Shown: positions 1-6,968, numbered from the stretch's first letter. The stretch is 8,970 bases of DNA from Nitrospira sp. (GCA_015904075.1 JABMDH010000054.1:1-8970); one strand, 5' to 3'. Notes: generated by a model not told the origin, from the sequence alone. Made by a program: numbers and translations.

Positions 1-291
1 GGCCCCTAGTTTCACAGCCTTGACCGCTGTTTCGATGGAGCCATGACCGGACATCATCATGACTTGTGTCGCCGGCACAAATTCCTTCACGCGCCGCAAG
101 GTCTCCAACCCATCCATCTCCGGCATCCAGATGTCGAGCATCATAAGATCGGGCGGATCGCTTCCACAGATCTTCAGCGCCTCGGCTCCACCGACTGCGG
201 TCGCCACTTCGTACCCTTCGTCCTCAAGAATGCTTCGCAACGAGGTGCGAATCCCCTCTTCGTCATCTACAATTAAAATCGATGCCGCCAT
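1..291 (-). CDS. ntrX: NtrX-like response regulator, receiver domain (3' end outside window)
   Basis: Only the first 97 codons are visible, and they form a CheY-like receiver domain. The acidic pocket is D9-D10 in LIVDDEEGIR, the phospho-acceptor is D53 in MMLDIWMPEMDG, and the switch region is MSGHGSIETAVKAVKLGA at the window edge. SGHG followed by IETAVKA is typical of NtrX/NtrC-type regulators, so an AAA+ sigma-54 activator domain and a DNA-binding domain probably follow outside the window; this is inferred, not seen. The ATG at 289-291 has AGGGGAG 3 nt upstream, a good ribosome site. The gene lies 100 bp downstream of the full-length kinase on the same strand, so the two probably form one operon in which the kinase phosphorylates D53. 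Orthology to proteobacterial NtrX, and a role in nitrogen or redox control, is by family resemblance only. Confidence 0.85.
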   Translation of the reverse strand, partial: MAASILIVDDEEGIRTSLRSILEDEGYEVATAVGGAEALKICGSDPPDLMMLDIWMPEMDGLETLRRVKEFVPATQVMMMSGHGSIETAVKAVKLGA

Positions 292-365
292 AACTCCCCT
301 CAATATAGTGAGCTGCCACGCCAGCAAGAGGCCCGCTGACATAACAGGTCTTCGGCAACTCTGCC

Positions 366-377
366 AGCCTGCAGGCT
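366..377. other. 12-bp palindrome in the ntrY-ntrX intergenic gap
   Basis: AGCCTGCAGGCT is a perfect palindrome in the 100 bp between the kinase stop and the response regulator start. As RNA it would give only a 4-bp stem with a 4-base loop and has no T-run after it, so it is not a convincing terminator. It could be a weak processing or protein-binding site. No function is claimed. Confidence 0.25.
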
Positions 378-391
378 TGTCAGCACATTCT

Positions 392-2725
392 TCAAACCGG
401 CAAATCGAATGTAAAGGCCGCCCCCTTCGGATGATTACTCCCCGCCTGAATCTGCCCGTCATGGTCGGTGATGATTCGGCGCACGATCGCAAGCCCCAAT
501 CCGGTTCCGGTTTTCTTTCTCGTAAAATAGGGCACGAACAGCCGTTCCTGATCTTCCGGCGCGATGCCGGGACCTTCATCCGCCACCGTCACCACAGCCC
601 GCTTCCTTTTCGTATCGTACTTCGTGCTCACCCACAGCCGCCCCTTTTGACTCATCGCCTGAATCGCATTGTCGAACAGATTGACGAATACGCGCTTCAG
701 CTGCTCCCGATCGAAATTGATAGGCGGCAGGTCTTCATCGAGGTCCAGAATCAGATCGATATCCTTCTGCGCCGCGCGATACAACGCCGCCGTGTCTAAT
801 AGCACATCCTGGAGCGGCTGGCGCGTCATCTGCGGGGCGGGTAACCGAGCAAATTTCGCAAACTCATCCAACATATGCTTGAGGCTGCCGACTTCATTAA
901 TAATCACGTTGGTCGCCTCGTCGAACACCCGATCGAGATCCGGCGCCTTCTCAAAAAACTTCTTGCGCAATCGCTGAGCCGATAATTGAATGGGCGTCAG
1001 CGGATTTTTGATTTCATGCGCGACTCGCCGGGCGACCTCCTGCCACGCAGCGACTTTCTGAGCCTTGATCAGTTCCGTCAAATCTTCGAACACCAGCACA
1101 AACCCCAAGTCGTTGTTCGACTCATCTCGCATCCGTGACCCGTTCAAGCCGATTGTGATGAGTTTTCCCTGAACGTCCAGCTGTCCTTCCAAAGCCAGAT
1201 CATTGCGATCGTCGGCCAGCATGCGGTCATACGCGGTCTGAAACAAATCGAGCCCGAACTCCTTGAACGCCTCATTAGCCGGACGCCCCTGAAGCCGATC
1301 GCCGGCCAGACCAAGAATACGCTCACCCGACGGGTTAAATGTCGTAATGGTTCCACTCCGATCGATCGATAACAGGCCGGCGGCGATGGTGGCCACAACC
1401 GTTTCGATGTACGCCCGGCGGCGATCGAGTTCGGCATTGGTATTCAAGAGCGTCAGATTCGTTTCTTCCAGCTTGGACTTGCTGCCCTGTAAATCCTGCG
1501 TCATGCGATTGAAGGAATCGATCAAGGTCCCGATTTCATCCGTCGCCTTCGCGTCGATTTGGACAGTCAAATCCCCCTGCGCGACCGCTTCCGTGGCCTC
1601 TGCCAATCGCTGAATCGGCACGGTAATGCCGCGCGCGACATAAAACCCGAACCAGGTGGCGCCGAACAGAATCATGACGGTCACGACGGCGACCACAAGA
1701 TACGCACCGGCCTTGATCGGATTTTTCATCGCCTTGATCTGCGTATACTCCTCATACTGGCGGGTGATCCCTTCCATCTTCGTCAACAACGACTCCGGCA
1801 CATAGGTTTCCACCACCACCACACCGGCCAACTCGCCGCTATGGCTGCCGGACGCCACCGGCATACCGGCCCGCACCAGCCGGCCCGACTGCGCTTCCTG
1901 GACGGAGGTGAACTCCTGCTTTCCATTAATGACTTGGAGGACAAGCTGGCCGATCGGCAGATCCAACGCAACCGCCGGTATGTTTGCATCGAGCGCCTTC
2001 GTCAGCGTTTCCATCTTGTTCGAAAATACTTCAATCCCGGCAACTCCGTACTCCATGCGTTTCCGGGCCATCGCAGCGATCAGTAAATCGCGGTGCTCCG
2101 GAATCAGCATGTCCTCACGGAACAGTTCCTGTCCGATGGCCCGCGCGCTGTTCACCGCAAGCGTAATGTGTCCCGTATGCTGCAGGCGCGCCACTTCGTA
2201 CGAATCCTTCATGACGTTCTCGATCTGTTCACTGAACCACACATCGACGGCTTTGTTCAGAAACCCGCTGGCCACCACTGCGAGCAGCACCGTCGGAATC
2301 AATGAGAATCCGATGAATGCGGCAATCAGCTTGGTGCGAAAGCCAGAGCCGACCAGCCGGTGGCGGCGTTCGAAATAGGCCTTGATCAGATTCCGCGACA
2401 GCAGCAGCGTCAGGACGACGAGTCCGATCAAGTCGAGATTGACCAGCAGCAGCACCATGGCGTAGCTGGCTGTGGGCAGTAGCGACCCTTTCTCCTGCCC
2501 GCCAGGGACGGCCATCTGCGAGTAGTACACCGTCAGCGCCAAACAGGGGATTAAGAGGATCAGTACGATCCAGACGGGGCGGAGATGACGTTTTTTCCGT
2601 TCTGGTTCCTGGGGCCGGTCACCCCCGGAGACACGCGGCTTGACGCCGGGAATACTCCGCTGAGAGTCGCCGGGTCTTACGGAAGCGACGCCCAACCTGC
2701 GTGTGGAAGGATCAGACTCAGACAT
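392..2725 (-). CDS. ntrY: NtrY-like membrane sensor histidine kinase, full length
   Basis: This 777-aa kinase is probably the partner of the downstream ntrX-like regulator. The basic, variable cytoplasmic N-terminus (about 1-50) is followed by membrane segments at about 51-69, 87-110 and 131-155. Next come an extracytoplasmic sensing region at about 156-340 and a fourth membrane segment at about 341-363. A HAMP domain (about 364-417, PIQRLAEATEAVAQGDL) leads to a PAS domain (about 433-550, SIDRSGTITTFNPSGERILG). The HisKA domain has phospho-acceptor H570 in RRVAHEIKNPLTPIQ. The ATPase domain has an N box (VNLFDNAIQAM, N686), a G1 box (DEGPGIAPED) and an F/G2 box (LFVPYFTRKKTGTGLGLAIV). The layout and length match NtrY. 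All catalytic boxes are intact, so it should be active. The ATG at 2723-2725 has GGAGAG 11 nt upstream, a rather long spacing. The first 595 codons and the upstream flank are repeated in the next gene. The stimulus cannot be read from the sequence. Confidence 0.9.
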   Translation of the reverse strand: MSESDPSTRRLGVASVRPGDSQRSIPGVKPRVSGGDRPQEPERKKRHLRPVWIVLILLIPCLALTVYYSQMAVPGGQEKGSLLPTASYAMVLLLVNLDLIGLVVLTLLLSRNLIKAYFERRHRLVGSGFRTKLIAAFIGFSLIPTVLLAVVASGFLNKAVDVWFSEQIENVMKDSYEVARLQHTGHITLAVNSARAIGQELFREDMLIPEHRDLLIAAMARKRMEYGVAGIEVFSNKMETLTKALDANIPAVALDLPIGQLVLQVINGKQEFTSVQEAQSGRLVRAGMPVASGSHSGELAGVVVVETYVPESLLTKMEGITRQYEEYTQIKAMKNPIKAGAYLVVAVVTVMILFGATWFGFYVARGITVPIQRLAEATEAVAQGDLTVQIDAKATDEIGTLIDSFNRMTQDLQGSKSKLEETNLTLLNTNAELDRRRAYIETVVATIAAGLLSIDRSGTITTFNPSGERILGLAGDRLQGRPANEAFKEFGLDLFQTAYDRMLADDRNDLALEGQLDVQGKLITIGLNGSRMRDESNNDLGFVLVFEDLTELIKAQKVAAWQEVARRVAHEIKNPLTPIQLSAQRLRKKFFEKAPDLDRVFDEATNVIINEVGSLKHMLDEFAKFARLPAPQMTRQPLQDVLLDTAALYRAAQKDIDLILDLDEDLPPINFDREQLKRVFVNLFDNAIQAMSQKGRLWVSTKYDTKRKRAVVTVADEGPGIAPEDQERLFVPYFTRKKTGTGLGLAIVRRIITDHDGQIQAGSNHPKGAAFTFDLPV

Positions 2726-2865
2726 ACTCGGCTGTACTCTCCGTTAGTCCGGCAAGGAAGCGCCAACCCACTATAGCGGACTTATAAGGGAGTCTCAAAG
2801 TCTGGGGACAGATTTCACCGACCCTGATAATGGCCACGAAATGAAAATTGGCAGGCGGGAGACGG
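941..2865. repeat. Tandem duplication, unit A (5' part of ntrY plus its promoter flank)
   Basis: This unit contains the ntrY upstream flank and codons 1-595. It aligns throughout with unit B about 1.92 kb to the right, with roughly 7-9% base differences in the stretches compared by eye. Its left boundary lies inside the HisKA coding region at CGG (941-943). It meets unit B at CGG (2863-2865), and the same trinucleotide ends unit B at 4784-4786. Homology stops sharply at these points, as expected for one tandem duplication joined at a 3-bp microhomology. Confidence 0.9.
2770..2798 (-). promoter_or_regulatory. Sigma70-type promoter of the full-length ntrY copy
   Basis: Read on the minus strand, TTGAGA (2793-2798) is followed by a 17-base spacer and TATAGT (2770-2775), close to the -35/-10 consensus with ideal spacing. 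The expected transcript start is near 2763, about 38 nt before the ATG. Both hexamers and the spacer length are identical in the duplicate flank (4691-4719), although the surrounding bases have diverged, which supports the call. No operator or sigma-54 -24/-12 element was recognised. Confidence 0.55.
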
Positions 2866-4647
2866 CGCCTTCTCGAAAAACTTCTTGCGCAACCGCTGAG
2901 CCGACAATTGAATGGGCGTCAGCGGGTTTTTAATTTCATGCGCGACACGCCGGGCGACCTCCTGCCATGCAGCGACTTTCTGAGCTTTGATCAGCTCCGT
3001 CAAATCTTCGAATACCAACACGAACCCCAAGTCGTTATTCGACTCATCCCGCATACGCGACCCGTTCAAACCGATCGTGATGAGCTTGCCCTGCACATCC
3101 AGCTGCCCTTCCAGAGCCAGATCATCGCGATCGTCGGCCAGCATGCGGTCATACGCGGTCTGAAATACATCGAGCCCGAATTCCTTGAATACCTCATTGG
3201 CCAGACGCCCCTGAAACCGATCGCCGGCCAGGCCAAGAATGCGCTCGCCCGACGGATTGAACGTCGTAATCGTTCCATTCCGATCGATGGACAGCAGACC
3301 GGCGGCGATGGTGGCCACGACCGTTTCGATGTAGGCCCGGCGGCGATCAAGTTCGGCGTTGGTGTTCCAGAGCGTCAGATTCGTTTCTTCCAGCTTGGAT
3401 TTGCTACCCTGTAAATCCTGCGTCATTCGGTTGAAGGAGTCTATCAAGGTGCCGATTTCGTCCGTCGCTTTCGCATCGATTTTGACAGTGAGATCCCCCT
3501 GCGCGACCGCTTCCGTCGCCTCCGCCAATCGCTGAATCGGCACGGTGATGCCCCGCGCGACATAAAACCCGAACCAGGTAGCGCTGAATAGAATCATGAC
3601 AGTCACAACCGCGACAACAAGATATGCCCCGGCCTTGATCGGATTCTTCATCGCCTTGATCTGTGTATATTCCTCATACTGACGGGTGATCCCTTCCATT
3701 TTCGTCAGTAATGATTCCGACACGTAGGTTTCGACGACCACCACGCCGGCCAACTCGCCGCTGTGGCTGCCGGAGGCCACCGGCATACCGGCACGCACCA
3801 GCCGGCCCGACTGCGCCTCCTGGACGGAGGTGAACTCCTGCTTCCCATTGATGACTTGGAGGACAAGCTGGCCGATCGGCAGATCCAGTGCCACAGCCGG
3901 CACATTCGCATCGAGCGCCTTCGTCAGTGTTTCCATCTTGTTGGAAAACACTTCAATCCCGGCAACTCCATACTCCATGCGTTTTCGAGCCATCGCAGCA
4001 ATCAACAAATCACGCTGCTCCGGAATCAGCATGTCCTCACGGAACAATTCCTGTCCGATGGCCCGCGCGCTGTTCACCGCCAGCGTGATGTGTCCCGCAT
4101 GCTGCAGGCGCGCCACCTCGTACGAATCTTTCATCACATTCTCGATCTGTTCGCTGAACCATACATCGACGGCTTTGTTGAGAAACCCGCTGGCGACCAC
4201 CGCAAGCAGCACAGTCGGAATCAACGAAAACCCGATGAACGCGGCAATCAGCTTGGTGCGAAATCCTGAGCCGACAAGCCGATGGCGGCGTTCGAAATAC
4301 GCCTTGATCAGATTCCGCGACAGCAAGAGCGTCAGGACGACAAGCCCGATCAAGTCGAGATTGACCAGCAGCAATACCATGGCGTAGCTGGTCGTGGGCA
4401 ACAACGACCCCTTCACCTGCCCGCCCGGGACGGCCATCTGAGAGTAGTACACCGTCAGCGCCAAACAGGGGATCAGGAGGATGAGGACGATCCAGACGGG
4501 ACGGAGATGAAGTTTTTTCCGCTCGGGTTCCTGAGGCCGGTCCCCCCCGTTGACGCGTGGCTTGGCGCCGGGGACGATCCGCTGAGAGTCGCTGGGCCTG
4601 GCGGCAGCGGCTCCAGGCCCGCGTGTGGAAGGATCAGAGTCAGGCAT
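2815..4647 (-). CDS. Truncated NtrY-like sensor kinase paralogue lacking the ATPase domain
   Basis: This is the upstream copy from the tandem duplication, 610 aa long. Residues 1-595 match the full-length kinase with about 29 differences, 13 of them in the first 46 residues. It keeps the four membrane segments, the extracytoplasmic sensor, HAMP, PAS and the first HisKA helix, including H570 in VAHEIKNPLTP. At the duplication junction it runs into the copied promoter flank of the next gene. It then ends after 15 foreign residues (SPACQFSFRGHYQGR) at a TGA at 2815-2817. HisKA helix 2 and all ATP-binding boxes are missing, so it cannot phosphorylate on its own. There is no internal stop or frameshift, and most base differences are silent. 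It could be a decoy or modulatory receptor that heterodimerises with the intact kinase, or a slowly decaying duplicate. Its promoter and GGAGAG ribosome site (11 nt before the ATG) are the ancestral ones. Confidence 0.85.
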   Translation of the reverse strand: MPDSDPSTRGPGAAAARPSDSQRIVPGAKPRVNGGDRPQEPERKKLHLRPVWIVLILLIPCLALTVYYSQMAVPGGQVKGSLLPTTSYAMVLLLVNLDLIGLVVLTLLLSRNLIKAYFERRHRLVGSGFRTKLIAAFIGFSLIPTVLLAVVASGFLNKAVDVWFSEQIENVMKDSYEVARLQHAGHITLAVNSARAIGQELFREDMLIPEQRDLLIAAMARKRMEYGVAGIEVFSNKMETLTKALDANVPAVALDLPIGQLVLQVINGKQEFTSVQEAQSGRLVRAGMPVASGSHSGELAGVVVVETYVSESLLTKMEGITRQYEEYTQIKAMKNPIKAGAYLVVAVVTVMILFSATWFGFYVARGITVPIQRLAEATEAVAQGDLTVKIDAKATDEIGTLIDSFNRMTQDLQGSKSKLEETNLTLWNTNAELDRRRAYIETVVATIAAGLLSIDRNGTITTFNPSGERILGLAGDRFQGRLANEVFKEFGLDVFQTAYDRMLADDRDDLALEGQLDVQGKLITIGLNGSRMRDESNNDLGFVLVFEDLTELIKAQKVAAWQEVARRVAHEIKNPLTPIQLSAQRLRKKFFEKAPSPACQFSFRGHYQGR

Positions 4648-4786
4648 TTTCGGCTGTGCTCTCCGTTAGTCCGGAAGGAAACTCCCATCCACTATAGCGG
4701 ACTTATGAGGGAGTCTCAAAGTCTGGAGACAGATTTCACCGGCCCGGACAATGACCACGAAATGAAAACCGGCAGGCGGGAGACGG
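2863..4786. repeat. Tandem duplication, unit B (truncated kinase plus promoter flank)
   Basis: This is the second arm of the duplication. Its left end, at the CGG junction (2863-2865), fuses codon 595 of the truncated kinase to the copied flank of unit A. Its right end lies 7 bp short of the DUF1844 stop codon. The period is about 1922 bp on the left and 1921 bp on the right; the difference is a one-base indel in the flank, near the CGGAAGGAA/CGGCAAGGAAG segment. Confidence 0.9.
4691..4719 (-). promoter_or_regulatory. Sigma70-type promoter of the truncated ntrY copy (ancestral promoter)
   Basis: On the minus strand TTGAGA (4714-4719), a 17-base spacer and TATAGT (4691-4696) lie about 44 bp before the ATG at 4645-4647. 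This is the original promoter copied by the duplication. Both copies retain both hexamers exactly, so each kinase copy can be transcribed independently, and readthrough from this one could also supply the downstream copy and ntrX. Confidence 0.55.
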
Positions 4787-4792
4787 ACCAGA

Positions 4793-5185
4793 CTACTTCG
4801 GCGATGCCAGCGTGACATACTTCATGCGCAGCGCATACAGCATGTCGCGCAACACGGTCTGCTCTTCCGAGGTCAGATTGCCCTTGGTCTTTTCTTCCAG
4901 GACAGACAGCAGATCGATGATTTCTTTGGCCTGAGGCAAATTGACGGGTATCGGCTGTTGCTGAGGGTCCAGCCGCTCCCCCATCAACATCAGGGATGAC
5001 GAGCCGAGCGAGATAACAAAGGAAGAGAAGTTGACGGGAAGCAGGTGATCTTCATGGGATGCCTCGGCCGGTGACGCAGAAGCCGGCGGCGTCTGTTGTG
5101 CAGGAGAAGCTGTTGCCGGCGCGGCATCCGACCCTCCACTCGCCCGCCGATCCCGAACGACGAATCCTTGCTCCTGGTCTGCCAT
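4793..5185 (-). CDS. DUF1844 family protein
   Basis: A small soluble protein of 130 aa from the ATG at 5183-5185. The first 45 or so residues are low-complexity and rich in Ala, Pro and Ser (a likely disordered linker). The C-terminal 80 carry the DUF1844 signature LPVNFSSFVISLGSSSLMLMGE, then NLPQAKEIIDLLSVLEEKTKGNL, and end with EEQTVLRDMLYALRMKYV. The family is widespread in Deltaproteobacteria, Nitrospirota and Acidobacteria and has no established function that I know of. The ATG is preferred over the in-frame TTG five codons upstream because GGGAGAGGGG sits just before it. The gene lies 120 bp after the terC-family gene on the same strand. Its stop is only 7 bp from the edge of the kinase duplication, which therefore spared it. 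Confidence 0.85.
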   Translation of the reverse strand: MADQEQGFVVRDRRASGGSDAAPATASPAQQTPPASASPAEASHEDHLLPVNFSSFVISLGSSSLMLMGERLDPQQQPIPVNLPQAKEIIDLLSVLEEKTKGNLTSEEQTVLRDMLYALRMKYVTLASPK

Positions 5186-5305
5186 GAGCCCCTCTCCCAA
5201 TACTTACCGCACGGTGGGCGTACCCTACCATAGGACCTATCCACTCGCAAGCTGCTGTTGCCGAGCGCGTAGCGCAAGGACGTCGCCTGAAGCGCCTGTT
5301 GGGCA

Positions 5306-6094
5306 TCACGGCCTGACGACCGGCTGCCCGCAGGTGGGACAGACGAGTGTCGGCTGTACATCCGGCCCGTGCAGGTGAACAGGCCGGCCACTACGGCGGA
5401 GCCGGATGTTGAGAATCTCGACCCCGATGGAGAATGCCATGGCTGAGTAGATATAGCCCTTGGGAATGTGTGCGTCGAAACCGTCCGCGATCAAGGCCAT
5501 GCCGATGACGAGCAGGAACGCAAGTGCCAGCATCTTAATCGTGGGATGCCGATCGACGAATCCATGAACCGTCCCGGCAAATGCGAACATGAAGACAACT
5601 GCGGCCACGATTGCCGCGACCATGATGGACAGCTCAGAAACCATCCCGACAGCGGTGATGATCGAGTCCAAGGAGAACACGACATCGATCAACATAATCT
5701 GGAAGATCACCGCAGAAAAGCTGGCAGCCTCCGTCATAGCAGTGGGCGCATTGTCGCTCCCCTCAAGCTTGTCGTGAATCTCTTTAGTCGCTTTGTAGAT
5801 GAAGAAGAGCCCGCCCAAGACCAGCACCAAATCCTTGCCCGAGAACTCGTTACCGGCGACCGCGAACAGCGGCGCCGTGAGCTTCATGATCCACGTTAGT
5901 GCGAACAACAGACCCAGGCGCGACACGAGTGCCGCAGCGATGCCCGCCTTTCGCGCGAGATCCTGACGACCGGGCGGCAGCTTGCCTGCCAGGATAGAAA
6001 TGAAGATGAGGTTGTCGATGCCTAGAACGATCTCCAGCGCGGCAAGCGTCGCGAACGCGAGCCAGGCATTGGGGTCGGTGAGCAGTTCAAGCAT
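5306..6094 (-). CDS. TerC family integral membrane protein
   Basis: A 262-aa membrane protein with about seven hydrophobic segments. The TerC signature motifs are EIVLGIDNLIFISIL (about 21-35, with acidic D27) and IDVVFSLDSIITAVGM (about 136-151, with D137 and D143). The stretch FIYKATKEIHDKLEG (98-112) is the usual cytoplasmic loop. Family members have been linked to tellurite resistance and, more recently, to manganese efflux and metalation of secreted proteins; which applies here is unknown. The tail after the last membrane segment (about 232-262) is hydrophilic and ends with one CPTC pair (C252, C255), a possible half zinc-knuckle. The ATG at 6092-6094 has no clear ribosome site (CTGCCGCCC precedes it). 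A fragment of a related gene, equivalent to residues 116-143, lies 1.4 kb away at 7088-7168. Confidence 0.9.
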   Translation of the reverse strand: MLELLTDPNAWLAFATLAALEIVLGIDNLIFISILAGKLPPGRQDLARKAGIAAALVSRLGLLFALTWIMKLTAPLFAVAGNEFSGKDLVLVLGGLFFIYKATKEIHDKLEGSDNAPTAMTEAASFSAVIFQIMLIDVVFSLDSIITAVGMVSELSIMVAAIVAAVVFMFAFAGTVHGFVDRHPTIKMLALAFLLVIGMALIADGFDAHIPKGYIYSAMAFSIGVEILNIRLRRSGRPVHLHGPDVQPTLVCPTCGQPVVRP

Positions 6095-6240
6095 GGGCGG
6101 CAGCCTAGGTATGAAGATCAGACAGGTACGTTAGAGACCAAGCAGACAGAAACACAACACCCAGCGGCTTCGTACGACGTCCGACTATGTTTAGGAGTCG
6201 CAATGGCGCTTACTCATCTCAAAGTATTTCAACCAAGCGA

Positions 6241-6268
6241 TCAACGGTTCCTGGAACCTTTTCTGCCC
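6241..6268. repeat. Direct repeat 1 (GGTTCC-T-GGAACC palindrome) left of the toxin-antitoxin-like pair
   Basis: A 28-bp sequence that recurs at 7059-7087 in the same orientation with one mismatch and one extra T. Its core, 6246-6258, is GGTTCC and GGAACC around a single T, so it can form a tight hairpin or bind a dimeric protein; the rest of the shared block reads TTTTCTGCCC. Palindromic blocks of this kind resemble dispersed extragenic repeats, but I cannot confirm the copy number here. Confidence 0.7.
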
Positions 6269-6345
6269 AGCGGCGAGTTGTGCAGCGGACCGTCCCCTGT
6301 AACGGGTGTTCGCCATCAAAAGAAAGGAAGAAGTGGGATACAAGA

Positions 6346-6367
6346 GCGCAGTTCCTGACAGCTGCGC
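6346..6367 (-). terminator. Possible terminator stem-loop after the DUF433-DUF5615 operon
   Basis: GCGCAGTT (6346-6353) pairs with AGCTGCGC (6360-6367), giving 8 pairs including one G-T, around a 6-base loop. On the minus strand it lies 22 nt after the DUF5615 stop and is followed by TCTTGTATCCC, which is only moderately T-rich. A weak intrinsic terminator is plausible but not certain. Confidence 0.35.
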
Positions 6368-6389
6368 ATGACTAACGGAGTAGTAGCGG

Positions 6390-6710
6390 TTACGGGATAA
6401 GGATCTCAACGTAACTGCTTGGTTCGGCAGAATCAACCGCCCTTGTCACCCGCTCAACCTCGCGTTCGATGCGTGGCCAACTGGTTGTCGTCAGCACAAC
6501 AATTGCGATCTTGCGACTCGAGAGGTTCTGTTGATATCGGAGATTCTGGTCGGTTGTGACCAGAACGAAAAAGCCGCTTTCTTCTGATTTTTGCAGCAGT
6601 TCACCGTTCTTCAGATAGTTCCAACCAAGTTCAAAAGTGGTAGTGACCTGATGAGCTGCAAGATACTTGCGAAGTGGGACGGGCGTGCCCTGGTCAAACA
6701 GAACGCGCAC
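6390..6710 (-). CDS. DUF5615 family PIN-like protein (predicted toxin)
   Basis: This 106-aa protein matches the DUF5615 (Mut7-C/PIN-like) pattern. It opens with MRVLFDQGTPVPLRKYL, carrying the first acidic residue D6, and continues with a central FELGWNYLKNGELLQ. It then has FFVLVTTDQNLRYQQNL with D54, and IAIVVLTTTSWPRI near the end. PIN-type folds use clustered acidic residues to bind metal and cut RNA, and members next to DUF433 genes are predicted type II toxins; activity is inferred. It starts with GTG (6708-6710), directly abutting the TAG stop of the DUF433 gene with no intervening base. Translation is therefore probably coupled, since no good ribosome site is seen. Its base composition is visibly more AT-rich than the kinase genes, consistent with horizontal acquisition. 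Confidence 0.8.
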   Translation of the reverse strand: MRVLFDQGTPVPLRKYLAAHQVTTTFELGWNYLKNGELLQKSEESGFFVLVTTDQNLRYQQNLSSRKIAIVVLTTTSWPRIEREVERVTRAVDSAEPSSYVEILIP

Positions 6711-6929
6711 CTACGCTGCTTCTAAAGAGCGAGCAGCATGCTCAAGCACCGCGCGGACTTGCTCGAGCGTGACACCCGGAAACCAGACAATAAAGTCGGA
6801 GACGTGTGCCCCATCCTCAAGATTCTGAAATAGCGCGGAAACAGGCACACGAGTACCACGAAAAACCCACGCGCCACTCACACGCTCCGCATCACGCTCA
6901 ACGGCTGGGCAAGAGGACCAATCAATCAT
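6711..6929 (-). CDS. DUF433 family protein (predicted antitoxin)
   Basis: A 72-aa protein with the DUF433 hallmarks: IDWSSCPAVERDAERVSGAW, then VFRGTRVPVSALFQNLEDG, and WFPGVTLEQVRAVLEHAARSL near the C-terminus. DUF433 is a winged-helix/VapB-like domain usually encoded immediately before a DUF5615 PIN-like gene, where it is taken to be the antitoxin and possibly the operon's repressor. That arrangement is exactly what is seen here. The length is normal for the family. The ATG at 6927-6929 has only a weak ribosome site. A consensus TATAAT lies 39 bp upstream. The pair sits between two direct repeats (6241-6268 and 7059-7087). Confidence 0.85.
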   Translation of the reverse strand: MIDWSSCPAVERDAERVSGAWVFRGTRVPVSALFQNLEDGAHVSDFIVWFPGVTLEQVRAVLEHAARSLEAA

Positions 6930-6968
6930 GCGGTAATTGTAGACCTAGCAAGAAGCCGATTCAAATCA

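Larger units (their letters stand above)
6095..6389. other. Intergenic region between the terC-family gene and DUF5615
   Basis: This 295-bp stretch should hold the terC-family promoter, but I see no strong -35/-10 pair. It includes an 8-bp palindrome TCGTACGA at about 6171-6178, direct repeat 1 (6241-6268) and a stem-loop at 6346-6367, listed separately. I looked for the Mn-sensing yybP-ykoY riboswitch often found before such genes and did not find its conserved core. An 81-codon open frame (6191-6436, minus) crosses the region but has no family resemblance and overlaps the DUF5615 end, so it is not called. Confidence 0.5.

Noticed and set aside
1559..2086. Long plus-strand frames antisense to the kinase genes (also 3763-4387 and 59-799)
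   Set aside because: They mirror the high-GC coding frames of the kinases, have no family resemblance, and recur in both duplicate copies as shadows.
2815..4647. Calling the upstream kinase copy a functional stand-alone histidine kinase
   Set aside because: It lacks HisKA helix 2 and every ATP-binding box, so it cannot autophosphorylate alone.
6095..6240. yybP-ykoY manganese riboswitch before the terC-family gene
   Set aside because: Such riboswitches often precede terC relatives, but the conserved core was not found on the minus strand here.
6191..6436. 81-codon open frame on the minus strand between the terC-family and DUF5615 genes
   Set aside because: No family resemblance, it overlaps the DUF5615 3' end in another frame, and it runs through direct repeat 1; probably a chance frame.
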